From contig JAFNIT010000006.1 in NCBI GenBank assembly GCA_017601345.1, positions 1 to 58,915 on the forward strand: a stretch of DNA of 58,915 nucleotides, given 5' to 3'. This DNA comes from Candidatus Brockarchaeota archaeon. GTDB lineage: Archaea > Thermoproteota > EX4484-205 > JAAOZP01. Shown here in pieces: positions 57,108 to 58,915 of this stretch. A program made the position numbers and the translations under genes. The stretch's first letter is position 1. Every line of letters starts with the position of its first letter. The notes under the pieces are model-generated. The model did not search any database. It was not told the DNA's origin and saw only the letters and a list, made by a program, of their open reading frames with translations.

Positions 57108-58115
57108 ATGAAACCACGCATCTTTATCTCGCGTAGGATACAGGAATCTGCAATAGAGATGCTCAGAAAATATTGTGAAGTTGAAATCTATGACTCTGAA
57201 TACCCTGTGCCTCGAGATGTTTTAATTAAAGGCTTAGAGGACAAAGATGCTGCACTCATACTTTTGAGCGACAGAATTGACAAAGAAGTTCTGAACAATG
57301 CTAAGAGGCTTAAGGTTTTAAGTACGATGAGCGCTGGTTACGACCACATAGATCTTGAAGAAGCTACTTCCAGAGGTATTTACGTTACAAACGTCCCAGC
57401 CGTCCTTACGGATGCTGTAGCAGAGTTTGCAATCGCCCTCATGTTTGCTGTTGCAAGGAGAATCGTCGAAGCCGATAAGTTTGTTAGAAGCGGCTCATGG
57501 AAGATCGCCTGGTCCCCAACCTTCATGCTGGGCTCAGGAATAGCCGGTAAAACTCTAGGTATAGTTGGACTTGGTTCTATAGGTCAAGCTATAGCGAGGA
57601 GAGCCAAGGGACTTAGTATGGATGTCATTTACTACAGTCGGACTAGGAAACTTGATTTTGAAAACGAGCTGGGAATAAGCTACGCTCCGTTCCACGAAGT
57701 TTTATCTAAAGCAGACTTCATAGTGCTATCCGTTGCTTTAACTCCTGAAGCGATGGGGATGGTGGGAGAGAAAGAGCTTAGGCTTATGAAGAAATCTTCC
57801 TACTTAATCAATATATCTAGGGGGCAGGTTGTTGATGAGGCTGCACTAACAAGAGCTCTTAAAGAAGGCTGGATAGCTGGAGCTGCTCTCGACGTGTTTA
57901 GTAAAGAACCTCTGGACCCTGATAATCCGCTGCTCAGCTTAAGTAACGTTGTCTTAACACCGCATATAGGTAGTGCTACTTTCGAAGCCAGGAGTAAGCT
58001 TGCTGAAACTGCTGCCGAAAACATACTGCTTCTTTTAAAGGGGGACGTTCCCGAAAGCCTACTCAATCCTGAAGTTATGAAGGTCAGGCCAATAGAAGAA
58101 ATCAAGATGCTTTAA
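57108..58115 (+). CDS. D-isomer-specific 2-hydroxyacid dehydrogenase (glyoxylate/hydroxypyruvate reductase-like)
   Basis: GKTLGIVGLGSIGQAIARRAKG; LINISRGQVVDEAALTRAL; LTPHIGSATFEARSKLAETAAENI. Confidence 0.95.
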   Translation: MKPRIFISRRIQESAIEMLRKYCEVEIYDSEYPVPRDVLIKGLEDKDAALILLSDRIDKEVLNNAKRLKVLSTMSAGYDHIDLEEATSRGIYVTNVPAVLTDAVAEFAIALMFAVARRIVEADKFVRSGSWKIAWSPTFMLGSGIAGKTLGIVGLGSIGQAIARRAKGLSMDVIYYSRTRKLDFENELGISYAPFHEVLSKADFIVLSVALTPEAMGMVGEKELRLMKKSSYLINISRGQVVDEAALTRALKEGWIAGAALDVFSKEPLDPDNPLLSLSNVVLTPHIGSATFEARSKLAETAAENILLLLKGDVPESLLNPEVMKVRPIEEIKML

Positions 58116-58169
58116 GAAGCCCTTGCTATTAAATGTTTTTAAACCAGTCTATGCTTTTCCCTATAGGAG

Positions 58170-58706
58170 ATGAGTGAATTCGTTAGAAAATATGAGGAGG
58201 AAAGAGGTTTATCTGAAAAGATTGCCTCCTACATACCCGGTTACAGAGGATATAAGCAGAAGGAGGTTAGAAGGGAGGCGGATAAGCTTCTTCGAGGATT
58301 CATGGTTAGGAAGCTTGAGGCAGCAAGGTCAAACTTGAAGGACGTTGCCAAGGAGGTTGCTAATGCTGACGCCGTTGAATTGTTTAAGACACTGAATAGG
58401 GTTACTGCGGTAATTGATAGGGTGATAAATAAGGTTGAACATGCGGATTACGGCTACTCTGGATTCTTCGATTTCGTTAAGATACGTGAAGACGAGCTAG
58501 ATAGGCTTATGGATTATGACTATAAGCTCCTAGGAACTTGCGACGAAATATCTAGACTAGCCGTTGAAACGAGTAGTAACGCCAGTGCTGGAAGCCTCGA
58601 TATGCTCCCAAGCCTCCTTAAACAGCTTGAGTCTAGGCTCTTAGAATTCGAATCCGCATTCGCCTCTAGAGAGGAGGCTATAATATCCATTAAGGGAGGT
58701 GTTTAA
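58170..58706 (+). CDS. Hypothetical helical protein upstream of an SPFH gene
   Basis: 178-aa, alpha-helical, charged; 2 bp before the SPFH start. Confidence 0.6.
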   Translation: MSEFVRKYEEERGLSEKIASYIPGYRGYKQKEVRREADKLLRGFMVRKLEAARSNLKDVAKEVANADAVELFKTLNRVTAVIDRVINKVEHADYGYSGFFDFVKIREDELDRLMDYDYKLLGTCDEISRLAVETSSNASAGSLDMLPSLLKQLESRLLEFESAFASREEAIISIKGGV

Positions 58707-58708
58707 GA

Positions 58709-58915
58709 ATGCCTCAGATAATAGAGTGGGTTGGAGCATCTGCCGAAGACATTGTCTGGAGATATCCTAAGGAGGAGATAACTTGGGGTGCACAGCTGAT
58801 AGTACACGAGTATGAGGCGGCAATATTCTTCAGAGACGGAAAAGCCTACGATGTACTTGGTCCAGGAAGACATACTTTAACTACGATGAATCTTCCGCTT
58901 CTGACTGGAGTATTA
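58709..58915 (+). CDS. SPFH-domain protein, N-terminus only (cut by window end)
   Basis: MPQIIEWVGASAEDIVWRYPKEEITWGAQLIVHEYEAAIFFRDGKAYDVLGPGRHTLTTMNLPLLTGVL. Confidence 0.85.
   Translation, partial: MPQIIEWVGASAEDIVWRYPKEEITWGAQLIVHEYEAAIFFRDGKAYDVLGPGRHTLTTMNLPLLTGVL

Noticed and set aside
1-58915. CRISPR arrays, transposases, integrases, rRNA/tRNA genes
   Set aside because: No regularly spaced repeats, recognisable transposase/integrase motifs or RNA-gene signatures were seen by eye; a dedicated search (tRNAscan, CRISPRDetect, ISfinder) was not possible.

Overview
This 58.9-kb window is archaeal chromosome, probably from a thermophilic Thermoproteota-type lineage. That placement is inferred from a nurA-herA-mre11-rad50 operon, an L13e-like protein, KaiC-like ATPases and GGTGA-type Shine-Dalgarno sites. 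From left to right it carries: a VWA fragment; a SIMPL protein followed by a membrane-tethered wHTH; a class-II glutamine amidotransferase; a probable glycan/peptide utilisation island (two GH5-like TIM-barrel hydrolases, a GH3 beta-glycosidase, OPT-like DUF6784/6785-type transporters, and a 1519-aa M28-peptidase-like/FtsX fusion); the nurA-herA-mre11-rad50 operon; a second DUF6785-type transporter paralog in inverted orientation; a KaiC-like ATPase overlapping an archaeo-eukaryotic primase (AEP)-like gene; cutA, radical SAM, L13e, 3-methyladenine glycosylase and PHP genes; a compact signalling-type operon (HTH-V4R-like / KaiC-like / GH3-type ANL ligase / 7TM-DUF835-like) with a second V4R protein nearby; SPASM radical SAM; a wHTH + AAA+ ATPase pair with a degenerate nuclease-like C-terminus; an M48 peptidase; a THUMP methyltransferase; a 2-hydroxyacid dehydrogenase; and an SPFH start. 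Top leads: (1) the 41.2-47.7 kb KaiC/V4R/ANL/7TM locus as a candidate small-molecule signalling system; (2) three perfectly identical tracts (146, 101 and 263 bp) between the inverted transporter paralogs, indicating recent gene conversion and a possible invertible ~14-kb segment containing the repair operon; (3) the KaiC-AEP pair; (4) the M28-like/FtsX fusion with apparently lost metal ligands; (5) several decaying genes, including one reading frame broken by a single in-frame TAG. No tRNA, rRNA, CRISPR array or transposase was recognised. All homology calls are by eye from motifs; no database search was run.
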